This document shows positions 1 to 7,934 of a stretch of DNA of 64,000 nucleotides, in pieces. Origin of the DNA: CAVXHV01 sp963761445 (GTDB lineage: Bacteria; Planctomycetota; Planctomycetia; Isosphaerales; Isosphaeraceae); the NCBI GenBank assembly GCA_963761445.1, contig CAVXHV010000005.1, positions 5,394,001 to 5,458,000 of the forward strand. The letters run 5' to 3'. The notes under the pieces are model-generated. The model searched no databases and was not told the DNA's origin. It worked only from the letters and a program-made list of their open reading frames with translations. The position numbers and the translations under genes are program-made. Each line of letters opens with the position of its first letter. The stretch's first letter is position 1.

Positions 1-249
1 GCTCCCAAGCTGATCATCATCTATTCACCGTTTCGGCGGCTCTACCAGCCGCTGATCGAGGTTGTCACGGATCTGAGAAAGGCACACCCGGACCGCGACA
101 TCGCGGTGATCATTCCCGAGCTGATCGGGACCAAGTGGTACCACTATATCTTGCACAACCAGACGGCGGCCGTGATGGTGGCGTATCTGCGTCTGAGCGG
201 CTTCCGGCGCGTGATTGTGATCAACGTGCCGTGGTATCCCGAGAGTTAG
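1..249 (+). CDS. APC-family amino acid permease, C-terminal end (partial)
   Basis: The gene enters from the left edge in frame 1 and stops with TAG at 247-249. The 82 visible residues run from APKLIIIYSPFRRL to VINVPWYPES. Alternating hydrophobic strands and short helices (LIIIYSP, IAVIIPEL, RVIVINVPW) fit the soluble cytoplasmic tail found after the last membrane helix of many bacterial APC-superfamily amino acid permeases. No membrane segment lies inside the window, so the transporter assignment rests on recognising this tail. It converges with the anti-sigma remnant on the other strand, and the stops overlap by a few bases. Confidence 0.6.
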   Translation, partial: APKLIIIYSPFRRLYQPLIEVVTDLRKAHPDRDIAVIIPELIGTKWYHYILHNQTAAVMVAYLRLSGFRRVIVINVPWYPES

Positions 250-502
250 AGAGGGCGATTCGCGTCGGCGACGGCCGCGGCAATGCGGGCGCGGGCGGTG
301 GGGCAGAGTCGGGGCAGGGCGGCGACTTGGGCGAGATTGTCCCGGGGCTTGAGGACGAAGAGGAGGCCGTGGATTTGTCGCGAATGAGCGCGACAGTGAC
401 GACAGAGCGCAGATGGGCCCAGCGAGCCAGGCGTTCCGTGAGAGAAAGGCGGCGTTCCAGCATGTCGAGCGTCTGCCGGACAGCTTGGCGGCACGAGAAC
501 AT
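246..502 (-). pseudogene. zf-HC2 anti-sigma factor, frameshifted in the zinc finger
   Basis: The ATG (502-500) lies one base after the sigma-factor stop (TGA-T-ATG), as expected for a co-translated anti-sigma factor. The first frame reads MFSCRQAVRQTLDMLERR and then LTERLARWAHLR. Homology jumps frame at about 404-409 into CRHCRAHSRQIHGLLFVLKP and ends at 246 after ADANRPL. Rejoined, the protein is about 85 residues and carries the H-x3-C-x2-C core of zf-HC2 anti-sigma factors. As written, the frame holding the His lacks the two Cys, so the product cannot form the zinc site. The frame without correction runs to 221 as a 93-residue Ser/Pro-rich product. The shift corresponds to one missing base in a non-homopolymer context. 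Confidence 0.6.
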
Positions 503-503
503 A

Positions 504-1214
504 TCAGCGTTCCCCTTTAGTTAACCACTTGCCTTCCAGGCAGCGGCGCAGCCGCTCGCGGGCTCGGTATAACTGTGTCCAGAGATTGGTGCTGGAGATT
601 TCCAGTATCCGGCAAGTCTCGCTTGCGTCAAGGCCTTCGACCACGCGCAAGGCGAACGCTTCGCGCAGCCGCGCCGGCAGCGCGCTCATGCAAGTTTGAA
701 AGACTGCCCGGAATTCCTGCGACTCGAGCAGCGACTCGGGAGTTGGCGTCCAGCGGCCCGGCGGCTTGCGCCATTTTCCGAAGCGATTGAAGTTGCCTTC
801 GACTGCGGGATCGACATCGCCGAGGTACTCGTCGCGACGACGATTGCGGCGGCGGTCGTCGATCACTTTGTGGCGGAGAATGGCAATGAGCCATGTCCGC
901 TCCGAAGCGCCGGCAGCGTAACGCTCAAGACTTTCCAGTGCGGCCAGCAACGTCTCCTGGACCAGATCTTCGGCACGATGTTCGTCGCCGACCATCAAGA
1001 GCGCATATCGGAAAAGCGCGTCGCCGTGGAGGCTCAGCCACTGTTCGGGCAGGGTTGGTGCGGTGGCGCTGCCGGCCGGCTGAGCCGGAGAAAAATCGCC
1101 CAGGCGCAGCGCGCCGGCGGTGTCGGCACCCTGCTCCGGCGCGACGCGGAATGGCCGCGATCCTGGTCTGTCCGTGACGGTAATTGAAGACGGATTCGCC
1201 ATTTTCATGGTCAT
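504..1214 (-). CDS. ECF-type RNA polymerase sigma factor (TIGR02943-like)
   Basis: This 236-residue protein has sigma region 2 (FRYALLMVGDEHRAEDLVQE, then RTWLIAILRHKVIDDRRR) and region 4 (LPARLREAFALRVVEGLDAS, then TNLWTQLYRARERLRRCLE). The two are joined by a linker containing FGKWRKPPGRW and TPESLLESQEF, typical of the TIGR02943 sigma-70 subgroup. It should direct RNA polymerase to a small stress regulon. The first ATG (1214) overlaps the upstream stop as ATGA; ATGs at 1208 and 1202 are alternatives. It is followed one base later by the broken zf-HC2 anti-sigma gene, so it may now lack its antagonist. Confidence 0.88.
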   Translation of the reverse strand: MTMKMANPSSITVTDRPGSRPFRVAPEQGADTAGALRLGDFSPAQPAGSATAPTLPEQWLSLHGDALFRYALLMVGDEHRAEDLVQETLLAALESLERYAAGASERTWLIAILRHKVIDDRRRNRRRDEYLGDVDPAVEGNFNRFGKWRKPPGRWTPTPESLLESQEFRAVFQTCMSALPARLREAFALRVVEGLDASETCRILEISSTNLWTQLYRARERLRRCLEGKWLTKGER

Positions 1215-2518
1215 CGTACCCTGACTCCGACGGGATCTGCAATCACCGCAACACCCTGCGGGTCGGCTCCCGCCGGAATGTCAGACGGCAGGAATAGCGG
1301 TGAGCTGCTGCTCTCCGAAAGCATGCCGTTGGGTGCGACCGAGAGAACGTGGAGCGAGTTGCCTTGCGGGAAATTGCCCGCGGCATCGGTCTGATGGTCG
1401 ATGACATAGAGCGTATTGCCGCTGGGGTCGAGAGCAAACTCGAAGTCCGCGGCCTCGAGCGCGGCATTGGGATCATTGGTCGCGTTCAGTGGACCGCCCA
1501 GTGCGAATTCCTGGATCTGAACGGGGTGCGTGGGGTCAGCCAGCGAGAAGACGCCCACGCTGTTCGTGGCCGTATCCGTAGTATAAAGGAAGGCCCCATT
1601 GGCGCTGACCAATGTCCAGCATGGACCCTTTCCCTCTACCGGGACTGTGCCGGCAAGGCTCAGATTGCCGGCGCCGTTGAACGTGAATGTGGCAACCTGG
1701 GCGGCGCCGGTGAGCCCGGCATAAATGATATTTTGCGTCGGGTGCTGGGTGAGGCCCAGAACGAGCGGCGGAGTCACGGGCGCACCCAGGCCGCCGCTGG
1801 AAACGGGAATGAGCGCTCCATCCGCGGCGATCTGGAACGGCAGTACCTCGTTCGCGTCTGTGACGTCGTTCAGCGCAGGCGGCGTGAAGGTGTCGAGAAA
1901 GGCCAGACGCGACGTCGACGAGATCAGCAACTGTGAGGGCGAAAGGCCGACGGGCAGCGTCGTCGTGGCCGCGAAGTCGGGAGTGAGAACGCCATCGGGC
2001 CGGATGTTGAAAACCGTGATGGTGGGAGCGATCGAGCCGGTTTGGCCCTGGATTTCGTCACCTCGATTGACGACGTAAAGCCGGCTGCCGTCAATCGAGA
2101 GACTGACAGGCTCGGTTCCGCCGGAGCTGACGGCCTGATTATTGACGAGCTTGAGCGCCCCGTTCGGTTTGACGGCGAACACCGCGACCGAGTTACTTCC
2201 CTGGTTGACCGCGAAGAGGAGCCGTCCGTTGGGACTGGCAATAACTTCCTTGTCGGAATCATCCGGTCCGAGCAGCCCTTGCGGATTGGCCACGCCCGTG
2301 CCGCCGGTGCTGAACGAGCCAAGTTGCGTGACCTTGCCGTGCCCGTTGTTGCGGAATGCGATCACGGCGTTCTGGCCGGGGTTGGAATTGTCGGTTTCGG
2401 TGTAAATGAAACTCGGGGCGGCTTTTGGAAGTGCGGAGACCGACATGAGCTGGCGGGATTCTAGTGTCTCGAGACCGCAGAACTGTAATGACCGCTTTGT
2501 GCGTCGACGAGAAATCAT
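1211..2518 (-). CDS. Lactonase-like beta-propeller protein with LEPR-XLL-type N-terminus
   Basis: This 435-residue protein starts MISRRRTKRSLQF and carries the sorting-like motif GLETLESRQLMS at about residues 15-26, the planctomycete LEPR-XLL type. The rest is a beta-propeller of the lactonase / 6-phosphogluconolactonase-like or YVTN kind: repeated blades such as ASPNGRLLFAVNQGSNSVAV, LSIDGSRLYVVNRGD, VSANGAFLYTTDTATNSVGV and LDPSGNTLYVIDHQTD. The frame stays open to 3076, but residues upstream of 2518 are not family-like, so the ATG at 2518 was chosen. Its stop overlaps the sigma-factor start (ATGA), suggesting one operon: propeller, sigma, anti-sigma. It is probably an exported or surface protein; enzymatic activity is not shown. 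Confidence 0.8.
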   Translation of the reverse strand: MISRRRTKRSLQFCGLETLESRQLMSVSALPKAAPSFIYTETDNSNPGQNAVIAFRNNGHGKVTQLGSFSTGGTGVANPQGLLGPDDSDKEVIASPNGRLLFAVNQGSNSVAVFAVKPNGALKLVNNQAVSSGGTEPVSLSIDGSRLYVVNRGDEIQGQTGSIAPTITVFNIRPDGVLTPDFAATTTLPVGLSPSQLLISSTSRLAFLDTFTPPALNDVTDANEVLPFQIAADGALIPVSSGGLGAPVTPPLVLGLTQHPTQNIIYAGLTGAAQVATFTFNGAGNLSLAGTVPVEGKGPCWTLVSANGAFLYTTDTATNSVGVFSLADPTHPVQIQEFALGGPLNATNDPNAALEAADFEFALDPSGNTLYVIDHQTDAAGNFPQGNSLHVLSVAPNGMLSESSSSPLFLPSDIPAGADPQGVAVIADPVGVRVR

Positions 2519-2710
2519 GGGAGCACTCCATTCTGGCTTTTGAAGGCACGATTTCGCCACTCGATGAGAACGTTCTTGTGCGTGTTCGACCGGGATTCGT
2601 GGCGCGGTTGTGGCCATTAGTCGTCGGGCGGTTGAAATCCTGACAGAGAATTTTCGCCGGACGATTGAGAGGGCGCGGTAACATGGGGCGGGCGCGGACA
2701 AATATGGTGT

Positions 2711-3538
2711 GTGGTGATCGAATCGAGGTCGGGGGTCCCGGAAGTGATGCACTTCATGTTTCCGGCTCATCCACTTGATCAGCGCCGGCCGGATGAGATC
2801 TTCGCTGAGCAAGTCGGGGCGTTCCAGGCGGCGGGTTACTCGGTGTCGCTCATCGGCGATGACGTGATCCGAGAAGGGGCGAGGCTCCGGGGTATCCCGG
2901 CTCGGAGCCGCGTTGTCTATCGCGGCTGGATGTTGGCACCTGATGAGTATGAACGGTTGGTCGCGGGGATCGAATCGGTCGATGCCACGGCTTTCATTTC
3001 GAAGACGGAATACCTGGCGGCGCATTACCTGCCCCATTGGTATCCGTTGATTGCTGACTTCACGCCTGAAACTCATGTTTATCCTGTGGATGTCGATATC
3101 GAGCGAGAACTCCGTGCGCTCGGATGGGATTCGTTTTTCATCAAAGACTATGTGAAGTCACTCAAAACATCGGTCGGCTCGCTCGTCCGCGATCCATCGG
3201 AGATCGCGCAAGTGCTTGAAGAGATGGCTCATTATCGTGGCGAAATCGAAGGGGGCATCTGCGTTCGCCGGGTGGAAGACTTCTTGCCCGAAACCGAGAA
3301 ACGATTCTTTGTGATCAATGCGCGGCCATTCGCTGCCGACTTGTCTGATGTGATTCCGGACGTGGTACGGATTTGTGCGGAGCGCATTCGGAGCAAATTC
3401 TTTTCGGTGGACGTCGTGCGGCGGAGCGACGGAGAGCTCAGGGTGGTTGAAGTCGGTGACGGGCAGGTTTCGGATTTGGTGGGTTGGCCCGCCGCCGCGC
3501 TGGCGACCGCGTGGACAAGAGCGACGCGAGGAGACTGA
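2711..3538 (+). CDS. ATP-grasp domain-containing protein
   Basis: This 275-residue soluble protein resembles single-domain ATP-grasp proteins. Motifs include FIKDYVKSLKTS (about residue 140, the nucleotide-binding Lys strand), GGICVRRVEDF (about 180), EKRFFVINARPF (about 200) and a C-terminal LRVVEVGDGQVSDL, where acidic residues would bind Mg-ATP. The family joins a carboxylate to an amine or thiol through an acyl-phosphate; the substrate cannot be told from sequence. Translation may begin at GTG 2711 or, more family-like, at the ATG at 2747 (MHFMFPAHPL). It stands alone, divergent from the propeller gene with about 190 bp between them. Confidence 0.75.
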   Translation: MVIESRSGVPEVMHFMFPAHPLDQRRPDEIFAEQVGAFQAAGYSVSLIGDDVIREGARLRGIPARSRVVYRGWMLAPDEYERLVAGIESVDATAFISKTEYLAAHYLPHWYPLIADFTPETHVYPVDVDIERELRALGWDSFFIKDYVKSLKTSVGSLVRDPSEIAQVLEEMAHYRGEIEGGICVRRVEDFLPETEKRFFVINARPFAADLSDVIPDVVRICAERIRSKFFSVDVVRRSDGELRVVEVGDGQVSDLVGWPAAALATAWTRATRGD

Positions 3539-3704
3539 TCGGTGGAAATGAAAGGGCGGGCGGTAAACGGAGTGTGCCTGCTACAAAAGGCTCGGGATGG
3601 GAGGCGCGCTGGGACGCTGAAAGTTGTGCCGAGCGCTGCGATCTTGGCGGCTTCTTGCGGTCGAGCCGCCGATGAATGGGAAACGCGTCGTCGCGAACTT
3701 ACGC

Positions 3705-4325
3705 TCAATGTGGTGTTAACAGCCAAAGGAGAAAGATCCAGCCCAGGGCGCGGCCGAGCCGATCGGGCCATTCCGCGATCGGGTGCCACATCCCACTCAG
3801 CCGCTGCAACCCCCAGACTGTCAGGACCGCGGGCATGGCGCCTTCGCCGGCGTACCGGAACAACGCGGCGATCCCTTCCGGGGACCAGAGCTCGGGCACT
3901 TTCGCCTCGAAAACTTCGATCGGACGTGTCATCCAGATCATGGCGTAATCGAGCAGCCGGAGGAAGGCCGCCACGGCAAAGGCCACAAGGGCCGTGGCGC
4001 ACGCGGCCAGACCCGGGCGGGTAGCAAATTCCCGCCTGCGCGGCCCAGGGCCACGAAGGCCCGCGATGACCACGGTTGCGCAGAGCGCGAGGAGGATTGG
4101 GACGATTCCGTAGAGAAGCTTGCCGGTGTTGTAACACGTGTTGTACACGATCTTGCCGGGCTGCGCCGGTGCTTCCCACGTGAAGCTTCCCGAGAGCGAA
4201 TAACGGATGAACGTAAGTCCGACCGCAGCGGCGGCAATCAGCGTCATCGCGTCCTTGAGCGTGAACCGTCTCGCCGCGGGACGATCACTGAGTGGAACCG
4301 TTTGATCGCGTGCGTGCAAAGTCAT
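3705..4325 (-). CDS. Hypothetical integral membrane protein
   Basis: This 206-residue protein of unknown family begins MTLHARDQTVPLSDRP. About four to five hydrophobic segments are visible: DAMTLIAAAAVGLTFI, LLYGIVPILLALCATVVIA, GLAACATALVAFAVAAFLRL, AMPAVLTVWGL, and LGWIFLLWLL at the end. The start at 4325 was chosen because it overlaps the stop of the upstream membrane-protein gene as ATGA, implying translational coupling. The frame is open further upstream but that part is arginine-rich and lies inside the neighbour. Topology matches its partner, so the two may form one membrane complex (inference). Confidence 0.6.
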   Translation of the reverse strand: MTLHARDQTVPLSDRPAARRFTLKDAMTLIAAAAVGLTFIRYSLSGSFTWEAPAQPGKIVYNTCYNTGKLLYGIVPILLALCATVVIAGLRGPGPRRREFATRPGLAACATALVAFAVAAFLRLLDYAMIWMTRPIEVFEAKVPELWSPEGIAALFRYAGEGAMPAVLTVWGLQRLSGMWHPIAEWPDRLGRALGWIFLLWLLTPH

Positions 4326-4939
4326 GGCACGTACCACAGGAGCGTCTTGAATACGGCCAGGATGCCGAGCGTGCCGCCGAGCCAGTTGACCCAGTTCGCT
4401 CCGCGTCGTGCCCAGATGCCGCCGAATGCCATGTAGGCCCAGGCGGCGATGACACAAATATTCACATGCCTTGCTACAATTTCGGATAGAATCTGGACGG
4501 GGAACCCGTTTGATAACCATTGTTCCTGGAATTCAATCCAGCGCACGAGCCAGAGGGCCGTGTTGGCCCCGGCGGTAATCAATGCGGCGACAACAGCCGC
4601 GCAGGCGGCGACGCCGGGCTGGCGAAAGAGGAGGCATCGTGCCGGTCTCGGCTCGCGCAGCACGCGAGCGAAGCCGGCGATTGCGACGGCAATTCCAAAG
4701 GGCGTCGCACAGTTGAGAAAGTGTCGCGCATCGTGCAGCCGCGCGCTCAAAGAGTTCGCGTCGGACTCGAAGACCGGTGTCTTTCTTGGCGGTGTGATCC
4801 AGCCCACTTTGTAACACGCGACGAGGGCCGCGCCGAGAGCGGCCACGATGATCCAGTCGAGCCAGGTTGGGAATCTCAGTCGGGTGTTGTCCACGTCGAG
4901 CGTCTCTCGATCCTTCGGTGCGCTTTCACTGCGGATCAT
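4322..4939 (-). CDS. Hypothetical integral membrane protein, coupled partner
   Basis: This 205-residue protein begins MIRSESAPKDRETLDV. Four probable membrane helices are seen: WLDWIIVAALGAALVACYKV, FGIAVAIAGFARVL, GVAACAAVVAALITAGANTA and NICVIAAWAYMAFGGIW, with a final LGILAVFKTLLWY. It shares the layout, though little sequence, with the next gene, with which it overlaps by ATGA. I do not recognise a family. It is the first gene of a two-gene operon. Confidence 0.6.
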   Translation of the reverse strand: MIRSESAPKDRETLDVDNTRLRFPTWLDWIIVAALGAALVACYKVGWITPPRKTPVFESDANSLSARLHDARHFLNCATPFGIAVAIAGFARVLREPRPARCLLFRQPGVAACAAVVAALITAGANTALWLVRWIEFQEQWLSNGFPVQILSEIVARHVNICVIAAWAYMAFGGIWARRGANWVNWLGGTLGILAVFKTLLWYVP

Positions 4940-4987
4940 TAGACCGCGATCACCGGGTCTGGGAAAGGCCTGCTGAGTCGCCGGCGA

Positions 4988-5113
4988 TCAAACCATCATC
5001 ATGAACAGCAAGATGTAGGCGATCGAAAGAACCAGGAACCAAAACGAGAATTCACGCTGACCGACGCACCAAGAAATTCCGAAGCAGCCCAGGGCGAGGA
5101 TGAACGAGCGCAT
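4988..5113 (-). pseudogene. 41-residue fragment paralogous to the small membrane protein at 5916
   Basis: The minus strand reads MRSFILALGCFGISWCVGQR, then EFSFWFLVLSIAYILLFMMM and a final V. This is nearly the C-terminal two-helix region of the protein at 5916-6335 (LALGCFGISWCVGEREFSFW, LVLSIAYTLMLIILI). The two nucleotide stretches are clearly homologous. The N-terminal two thirds of the parent are missing, so this is a truncated duplicate, although a 41-residue double-helix peptide could still be made. Confidence 0.45.
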
Positions 5114-5446
5114 CACGAATGGTAACCAATTGCAACGTTCAGCGCGATCGCGATAACTGGAGCAAAAATAGGGGTAAAAGCGCCAGACAACCGGGTCAAA
5201 CCGTTGGAAGAACGCTGAGATGACGGCCTCGCCGTCGCGGAAGCACGCGCATAGCAGATGCAGCGCCCTGTCATTTGCGTCATCTGCGTCATCGACATCC
5301 CCACAGCGAGCGAATCCCAGCCACCGCCAGCGTCACGGACGCCAGTGCGCGACGACGACCCTACCCACGAGCACGCCCATGCCTGGAAGATTTCGTCGTG
5401 CGCGGCCATTCGAAATCCCAACAGCGATGGGACATAATGAGACTAA
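5114..5446. other. Intergenic, no gene seen
   Basis: No coding potential was recognised. Around 5265-5300 there is a short direct repeat of gcgtcatc/tgcgtcatc. Just before the MITE the sequence atgagac appears; it recurs two more times directly after the element, so the MITE lies in a small atgagac-repeat patch. Confidence 0.4.
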
Positions 5447-5584
5447 GGAACAGGCCGAGATTAACTTCCCGATTTGAGACCAAGCCCGAAAACCCTCGTT
5501 CCCACGCTCTGCGTGGGAACGTCCGTTGTGCCGCTCCGCGGTGCGCTTAACGTCATCTGCGGGAACTTATTCCCGGCCTGTTCC
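5447..5584. mobile_element. 138-bp MITE related to the ISAzo13-like element
   Basis: The left end (5447, ggaacaggccgagattaac) and right end (to 5584, ending cggcctgttcc) form terminal inverted repeats. They match the ends of the full insertion element at 11932-13257 almost base for base. Both elements are flanked by the same 3-bp direct repeat TAA (5444-5446 and 5585-5587). The interior is non-coding and contains a perfect hairpin, cgttcccacgc / gcgtgggaacg. It is too short to encode a transposase and would need one supplied in trans by the ISAzo13-like copy. Confidence 0.7.
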
Positions 5585-5915
5585 TAAATGAGACAGAATG
5601 AGACTCCTGACCCCAAAAAAAGTCTCATTTTGATTGCGGCTTACAGCGCCGAATTCACGCCTGGTCATCACGCCCTGATGCATTGAGGAAATGCTCAGAA
5701 ATAAGCCAAAAAACGGCATCAGGATCGGGCGAGGATTCCTCGGTCAGCCGGGTGAAAACTCGCCCTCACCGCTGGCCAAGGTATTTGTCCACCACTGCGA
5801 TGGCTGATCGACGACTTCAAAATAACGGCGATCGATGCGACTTCTTGAGTGGCCGGCGGGCCGGGTATGGCCGCCTGGAGAGCGGCCGGCTATGCAACAT
5901 TCCAACAGCCGGCGA
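5585..5915. other. Intergenic, short inverted repeat only
   Basis: No gene is supported. At about 5598-5633 the sequence aatgagact ... agtctcatt forms a 9-bp inverted repeat around an A-rich loop. It could be a weak terminator or the relic of another element end. Confidence 0.35.
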
Positions 5916-6335
5916 TCAGATCAAGATAATGAGCATCAACGTGTAGGCGATCGAAAGAACCAAGAACCAAAACGAGAATTCTCGCTCGCCGACGCACCAA
6001 GAAATGCCGAAGCAGCCCAGGGCGAGGACGAACAGGACCAAGCCGGCTTGGGCGAACCGGCTCCCGCGATCCCACTTCAGATGCGCGTCTTCCTCCAGCT
6101 TTGCTGCTCGATCAAACTCAGCCAGCGCCAGTTCATCCATGCCCAGGTCGGCGTATTCGTTGCTGCGGCGAAGGTGGGTGTAGGATTCACTGAAGCTCTT
6201 ACTTCCCGGTCTAATGTGGGCTTTGCCGACCCAGTCAGCGCCTGAGCGCCGCGAGGATGAGTAGCATCGACAGGAAGGATAAAGTGCGGCGCACGGGATG
6301 CTCAACAACTTGTTCAGATTCCGGCCAGTCGTCAT
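5916..6335 (-). CDS. Small two-helix membrane protein (hypothetical)
   Basis: This frame of up to 139 residues has a plausible protein in its last 90 residues. A charged helix (RRSNEYADLGMDELALAEFD, then RAAKLEEDAHLKWDRGSRF) is followed by two membrane helices (AGLVLFVLALGCFGISWCVG and FSFWFLVLSIAYTLMLIILI). The N-terminal 50 residues (MTTGRNLNKLLSIP onward) do not look conserved, so the start may lie further in. The family is unknown. A shortened second copy of its 3' end lies at 4988-5113, showing that this locus has duplicated. Confidence 0.5.
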   Translation of the reverse strand: MTTGRNLNKLLSIPCAALYPSCRCYSSSRRSGADWVGKAHIRPGSKSFSESYTHLRRSNEYADLGMDELALAEFDRAAKLEEDAHLKWDRGSRFAQAGLVLFVLALGCFGISWCVGEREFSFWFLVLSIAYTLMLIILI

Positions 6336-6349
6336 TGATCAGGCTGGAT

Positions 6350-6850
6350 TCATAACGGAGTCGTCAGGTGCGTATAGATCTCGGTGGACCGAATGCTCGA
6401 GTGTCCGAGCAACATCTGGATGATGCGGATATCCACGCCCTGCTCGAGCATGTGTGTGGCGAAGCTGTGACGCAGCGAGTGCGGTCGAAAATCCGAGTTA
6501 AAACCACAGGCGTCGTGCGCCTGGATGAACGCGGCCCGAGCGGTCGCATCGGGCAGGTGGGTCACCGGGCGCCGGCTAGGAAAGAGCCACTGGGGGTTGC
6601 GGTGGGTTTTCCAGAGATTGCGGAGCATCAGCAGAATCGGTTCGGTCAGGGGGAGAAGACGTTCCTTGTTTCCCTTGCCGATGACGCGCAGAACCATCTG
6701 CTTCGAGTCGACCGCGGAGATAGGTAGGGTGACGGCCTCTGAAATGCGCAAGCCATAGGCGTAGATGAGCGTGAAGCAGGCCCGATAGATGGGCATTTGG
6801 AGTGAGGCGATCAGGCGGCGGCAATCCTCGTCACTGCGGACGTCGGGCAA
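6350..6850 (-). CDS. Tyrosine recombinase, catalytic half (split gene)
   Basis: This is the C-terminal catalytic domain of a phage-integrase/XerD-type tyrosine recombinase. All active-site residues are visible: Arg in YAYGLRISEA, Lys in VIGKGNKERLLPL, His-x-x-Arg in HSLRHSFATH, His in LLGHSSIRS and the nucleophile in TEIYTHL. In its own frame it starts at LPDVRSDEDCRR, but homology continues upstream as VRKPTRERLPDV directly from the A8 run at about 6876-6883. It is joined there, by a -1 shift, to the N-terminal half at 6811-7149. The enzyme would cut and rejoin DNA at paired recombination sites. Confidence 0.8.
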   Translation of the reverse strand: MPDVRSDEDCRRLIASLQMPIYRACFTLIYAYGLRISEAVTLPISAVDSKQMVLRVIGKGNKERLLPLTEPILLMLRNLWKTHRNPQWLFPSRRPVTHLPDATARAAFIQAHDACGFNSDFRPHSLRHSFATHMLEQGVDIRIIQMLLGHSSIRSTEIYTHLTTPL

Positions 6851-7149
6851 TCGCTCTCGGGTTGGCTTGCGGACTTTTTTTTCGTGAACAGCGGCCAGTC
6901 GTAGCCGAGCGTCTGGAGGTAGAAGAACTTGAGCCCGAAAAAGGTTGGAGCGAATGTTCCCTTGGCCACCCCCAACTCATCGCGGATGTAAAGGATGTAT
7001 TTCTCGACGTTCCGCTCAGTGAGGCGATCGGGCGAAATCATGTAGTAGGCGGCCAGTTGGCGAACAGCTCGGAGGTACCCGTTCTGGGTCCCTTCGACCA
7101 ACCCGGCGAGCTGCATATCCCGGATCATGCGGTTACTGAGTTTCGACAT
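6811..7149 (-). CDS. Tyrosine recombinase, N-terminal DNA-binding half (split gene)
   Basis: This SAM-like core-binding half begins MSKLSNRMIRDMQLAGLVEG and reads through GYLRAVRQLAAYYMISPDRL and ELGVAKGTFAPTFFGLKFFY to GYDWPLFTKKK. There it meets a run of eight A on the coding strand. In this frame translation then runs into SASQPESDCPTSAVTRIAAA and stops. A -1 shift on the A8 run restores KKVRKPTRERLPDVRSDE and the whole enzyme of about 280 residues. I chose ATG 7149; the frame is open 13 residues further up. Programmed slippage and simple loss of one A are both possible. Confidence 0.75.
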   Translation of the reverse strand: MSKLSNRMIRDMQLAGLVEGTQNGYLRAVRQLAAYYMISPDRLTERNVEKYILYIRDELGVAKGTFAPTFFGLKFFYLQTLGYDWPLFTKKKSASQPESDCPTSAVTRIAAA

Positions 7150-7189
7150 TGCGATACCCTTTCGTGTGTAGGAAGGAACTCCAGCCACT

Positions 7190-7832
7190 ATGGCCGGATA
7201 TCCAAGGGTATCAGGTCAGAATCTTCCGATGCTCAATCATCTGTCAGTCGGTACAACTCAACAATACCGCTCCCCCCATCCCGCGGCGAAGCCGCTTCGT
7301 CCAATCGCTACTGGTGCCCTTCGGCCGTCCCAAACCGAATCAAGGATCGAATAATGGTTGATCTGTGTTGTAACGTGCATGTTTCGAGTGGAAGAATCGG
7401 GTGGCGAGCGTCAAATCGGTATCGATCAGCGACCCGCAATGGAATGCTCGGACAGGGCACTGCAATGCAGCCCGGCGGCACCGTCTCGGGCTCCGGACGC
7501 AACGCGCCGGCGATTGCTTGTGTAACTTCAATACAAAGCGGTCGGATCAAATGGCGCGCGAAGAATGTTGTCAACGAGGTTATAACCCCGGGAAATCGTG
7601 CCCCGTCGCCCATCTTCTGAGCCCCGGCAACGGGGCGACATCATAATGCCCGGGCTGTGACTCCGGGAACCACCAGCCGATCCCTGGCGATGGGTGTCAC
7701 GGGAAGCATCACGGCGGAGTGGCACCTTGACCATAGTTCGCCGGCGCCGGGCTCCAGATGTGGCTGCCCACGGCGGCATCCCGCTTATCAAGCTTGTCCT
7801 CGATCTCGGTAATGCGCTCTTCCAATCCCGAT
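7190..7832. other. Intergenic, hairpins but no gene
   Basis: No coding sequence is supported here. A compact hairpin gccccggcaacggggc lies at about 7621-7636, close to ataaccccggg and gcccgggc motifs, resembling dispersed GC-rich intergenic palindromes. The region connects the recombinase to the REP-like repeats. Confidence 0.35.
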
Positions 7833-7934
7833 GGAAGCCAGACACCCACCCTCTGGAGTCAGTTTATTCGGACGCGAGGCGCAGGGAAGCCAGACACCCA
7901 CCCTCCGGAGCCAGTTTATTCGGATGCGAGGCGC
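7833..7934. repeat. Two tandem copies of a ~51-bp REP-like repeat
   Basis: Copies begin at 7833 and 7885, spaced 52 bp. Each reads ggaagccagacacccaccct, then c-(t/c)-ggag-(t/c)-cag, then tttattcgga-(c/t)-gcgaggcgca. Further copies lie at about 8730-8761 and 15649-15698, with a partial one at about 8779. They lie close to RAYT genes and fragments, as expected for sequences mobilised by such transposases (inference). Confidence 0.6.

Noticed and set aside
2519..3076. N-terminal extension of the beta-propeller protein to 621 residues
   Set aside because: Residues before 2518 lack family similarity, overlap the divergent ATP-grasp gene, and precede a normal leader with the LEPR-XLL-type motif.
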